Of a stretch of DNA of 6,702 nucleotides, positions 5,221 through 6,702 are shown piece by piece. How positions within the stretch are numbered: position 1 is the stretch's first letter; each line of letters begins with the position of its first letter. The position numbers and the translations under genes were made by a program. Below the pieces are notes generated by a model. It worked only from the letters and a program-made list of their open reading frames with translations. It made no database searches and was not told the origin of the DNA. Source of the stretch: Deltaproteobacteria bacterium (lineage in GTDB: Bacteria > Desulfobacterota > Desulfarculia > Adiutricales > Adiutricaceae); assembly GCA_031269135.1 (NCBI GenBank), contig JAISZP010000008.1, forward strand, positions 1-6,702, written 5' to 3'.

Positions 5221-6567
5221 ATGGCTAGCCAAAACTTCAAAACCCTCTTTAAAGCTTTAAAGGCGGCGCCGCCTCTTTCATTGGAGGGGCGCGTCACTAA
5301 AGTGACCGGGCTGGTCATCGAAGGAGACGGCCCAGCCGCTTCCGTCGGGGAGGTCTGCCGGATCGAGTTGGCTGACGGGTCGATGCTGGAAGCCGAGGTT
5401 GTGGGTTTCCGCAATTCCACCATCCAGCTGATGCCTATTGGAGACATGGCCGGTCTTACCGCAGGCAGCAAGATTTTGGCCAGCGGACAATCTGGCGCGG
5501 TCGAGGTGGGTCCGGATCTTTTAGGCCGGGTTTTGGACGGCCGCGGCAACCCCATGGACGGACTTGCGCCCATAGATGTTCAGGCTAAGTACCCTCTAAT
5601 CAGCCGCCCCGGAAACCCCTTGAAACGCGCCCGGATCTCGAAGATAATGGACGTTGGCGTAAGAGCCATCAACGCCTTGCTGACTCTGGGTCAGGGACAG
5701 AGGGTGGGAATTTTCGCGGGAAGCGGCGTGGGAAAAAGCACCCTAATGGGCATGATCGCAAGACACATGAAAGCCGACGTAAACGTCATCGCCCTCATCG
5801 GCGAGCGCGGCCGCGAAGTCAGGGAATTCATCGAAAAAGACTTAGGCGCCGAAGGACTCAAAAGAAGCGTCGTGGTGGCGGCCACTTCCGAGCAGCCCGC
5901 GCTGGTGCGCATGCGCGGCGCTTATGTGGCCACCGCTATAGCCGAGTATTTCAGAGACCTCGGCAAAAACGTGATTTTAATGATGGACTCGGCCACCCGC
6001 TACGCTTACGCCGCCAGAGAAGTCGGCCTATCCATCGGAGAACCGGCCACCACCCGAGGCTACACTCCTTCGGTCTTCGCTCTGTTGCCGCAGCTTTTGG
6101 AAAGAGCCGGCGCCTGGGCCAACGGCAGCATCACCGGCATATACACCGTCTTGGTGGAAGGCGACGACATGAACGAGCCTGTCGCCGACGCCATGCGCTC
6201 CATTCTTGACGGGCACTTGGTGCTTAGGCGCGAACTCGCCGCCCGCAATCAGTACCCCGCCTTGGACATCCTGTCGAGCATCAGCCGTCTGATGACCGAT
6301 CTCGCCAGCGTCGACCATCTAGCCGCCGCCGCCCGCTTCAAAGACATCTTGTCAGTCTATAAACACAACGAAGACATGATCAACATCGGGGCCTATCAAA
6401 AAGGCACAAGCCAAGAAATCGACCAAGCCATAGTCTATAATCCCCGTTTCACCGAATTTCTCAAGCAGGCTTATAACGAAGCGGTCGACATCAATCAAGC
6501 CAAAGACGCCCTCATTAAAGTCACCCTTCCAATACAGTTGACTCAAGCCCCTCCCAGAAAAACCTAA
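5221..6567 (+). CDS. fliI: flagellum-specific ATPase FliI
   Basis: ATPase of the flagellar type III export apparatus, acting at the cytoplasmic face of the basal body with FliH and FliJ. The 448 residues match the family (Salmonella FliI about 456). An N-terminal beta-barrel region (about 20-95) precedes the RecA-like core. The Walker A motif is AGSGVGKST at 166-174 with K172, the catalytic glutamate is E195 in GERGREV, and Walker B is VILMMDS at 251-257 with D256. The ATPase alpha/beta signature PALDILSSIS is at 346-355. The segment YAYAAREVGLSIGEPATTRG is typical of FliI and type III secretion ATPases. The close relative SctN of virulence secretion systems is an alternative, but no secretion genes lie nearby and the sequence reads as FliI. 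Neither fliH before it nor fliJ after it is present in the window. The ATG at 5221 has only a weak, distant purine-rich stretch upstream. Confidence 0.95.
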   Translation: MASQNFKTLFKALKAAPPLSLEGRVTKVTGLVIEGDGPAASVGEVCRIELADGSMLEAEVVGFRNSTIQLMPIGDMAGLTAGSKILASGQSGAVEVGPDLLGRVLDGRGNPMDGLAPIDVQAKYPLISRPGNPLKRARISKIMDVGVRAINALLTLGQGQRVGIFAGSGVGKSTLMGMIARHMKADVNVIALIGERGREVREFIEKDLGAEGLKRSVVVAATSEQPALVRMRGAYVATAIAEYFRDLGKNVILMMDSATRYAYAAREVGLSIGEPATTRGYTPSVFALLPQLLERAGAWANGSITGIYTVLVEGDDMNEPVADAMRSILDGHLVLRRELAARNQYPALDILSSISRLMTDLASVDHLAAAARFKDILSVYKHNEDMINIGAYQKGTSQEIDQAIVYNPRFTEFLKQAYNEAVDINQAKDALIKVTLPIQLTQAPPRKT

Positions 6568-6702
6568 ACTTATTCAACCTACATAGTTGCCACTGAAAAA
6601 GTCAGAAAAAAAATATTAGCGAAGGCTACACACCCGCTGGGTTGAAAAAAATTGACGATTCAACAGAAGATAAAAAAAGTAAAATTGGCTTTGGTTATCA
6701 AA
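6568..6702. other. AT-rich non-coding end of window
   Basis: No ATG occurs on the + strand after the fliI stop, and the one ATG on the - strand is followed directly by a stop, so no gene start is supported. The stretch is much richer in A and T than the genes and carries A-tracts at 6606-6613, 6645-6650 and 6672-6678 (all A on the + strand). Two tiny hairpins (TAGC-GAAG-GCTA at 6617-6628 and ACCC-GCT-GGGT at 6632-6642) are visible. A TTGACG at 6652-6657 looks like a -35 element but has no well-spaced -10 partner. It probably contains the promoter or control region of a gene beyond the right edge. Confidence 0.5.

Noticed and set aside
6606..6628. - strand intrinsic terminator (TAGC-CTTC-GCTA followed by ATA and eight T)
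   Set aside because: The stem is only four base pairs and no - strand gene is known to end here; too weak to call.
6642..6685. Promoter with TTGAAA or TTGACG and a downstream TAAAAT or GATAAA
   Set aside because: Spacings of 11, 21 or 22 bases are outside the usual 16-18, so no pair is convincing.

Overview
The window reads as ordinary chromosomal DNA from a flagellated Gram-negative bacterium. It carries a flagellar export ATPase (FliI), a putative lipoprotein with an FxLYD-type domain, and housekeeping genes (map, recO, an RluB/RsuA-type pseudouridine synthase). GC content is moderate in the genes and clearly lower in the last ~135 bases. A member of the former Deltaproteobacteria (Desulfobacterota-like) would fit the gene styles, but I infer this from general appearance and cannot prove it without a search.

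Layout, all on the + strand. The first ~112 bases may hold the 3' end of an unidentified gene. They are followed by a small putative lipoprotein (171-617), then type I methionine aminopeptidase (718-1494). Next is a tightly packed block of four genes: a Sel1-repeat protein (1565-2233), a radical SAM protein with a C-terminal cysteine-rich SPASM/twitch-like region (2239-3300), recO with an unusual repeat-bearing C-terminal tail (3297-4289), and an RluB/RsuA-family 23S/16S pseudouridine synthase starting at GTG (4282-5037). Gaps or overlaps inside this block are 5 bp, -4 bp and -8 bp, so it is very probably one translationally coupled operon. A 183-bp intergenic region containing a ~16-bp tandem repeat array precedes fliI (5221-6567). 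The final 135 bases are AT-rich and hold no convincing gene.

Functionally the window mixes protein maturation (Map removes N-terminal Met), DNA repair (RecO), ribosome modification (RluB-like), flagellar assembly (FliI) and two genes of unknown specific role (Sel1-repeat and radical SAM). No defence system, mobile element, CRISPR array, rRNA or tRNA gene is evident.

The features least explained by known biology are two short tandem repeat arrays flanking the pseudouridine synthase gene. One is an in-frame 12-bp array coding for a tetrapeptide repeat at the end of RecO. The other is a non-coding ~16-bp array whose unit core resembles a DnaA box and has partial dyad symmetry, lying directly upstream of fliI. 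The unassigned radical SAM gene inside the sel1-recO-rluB operon is the other lead. I do not see strong evidence for a wholly new multi-gene system.
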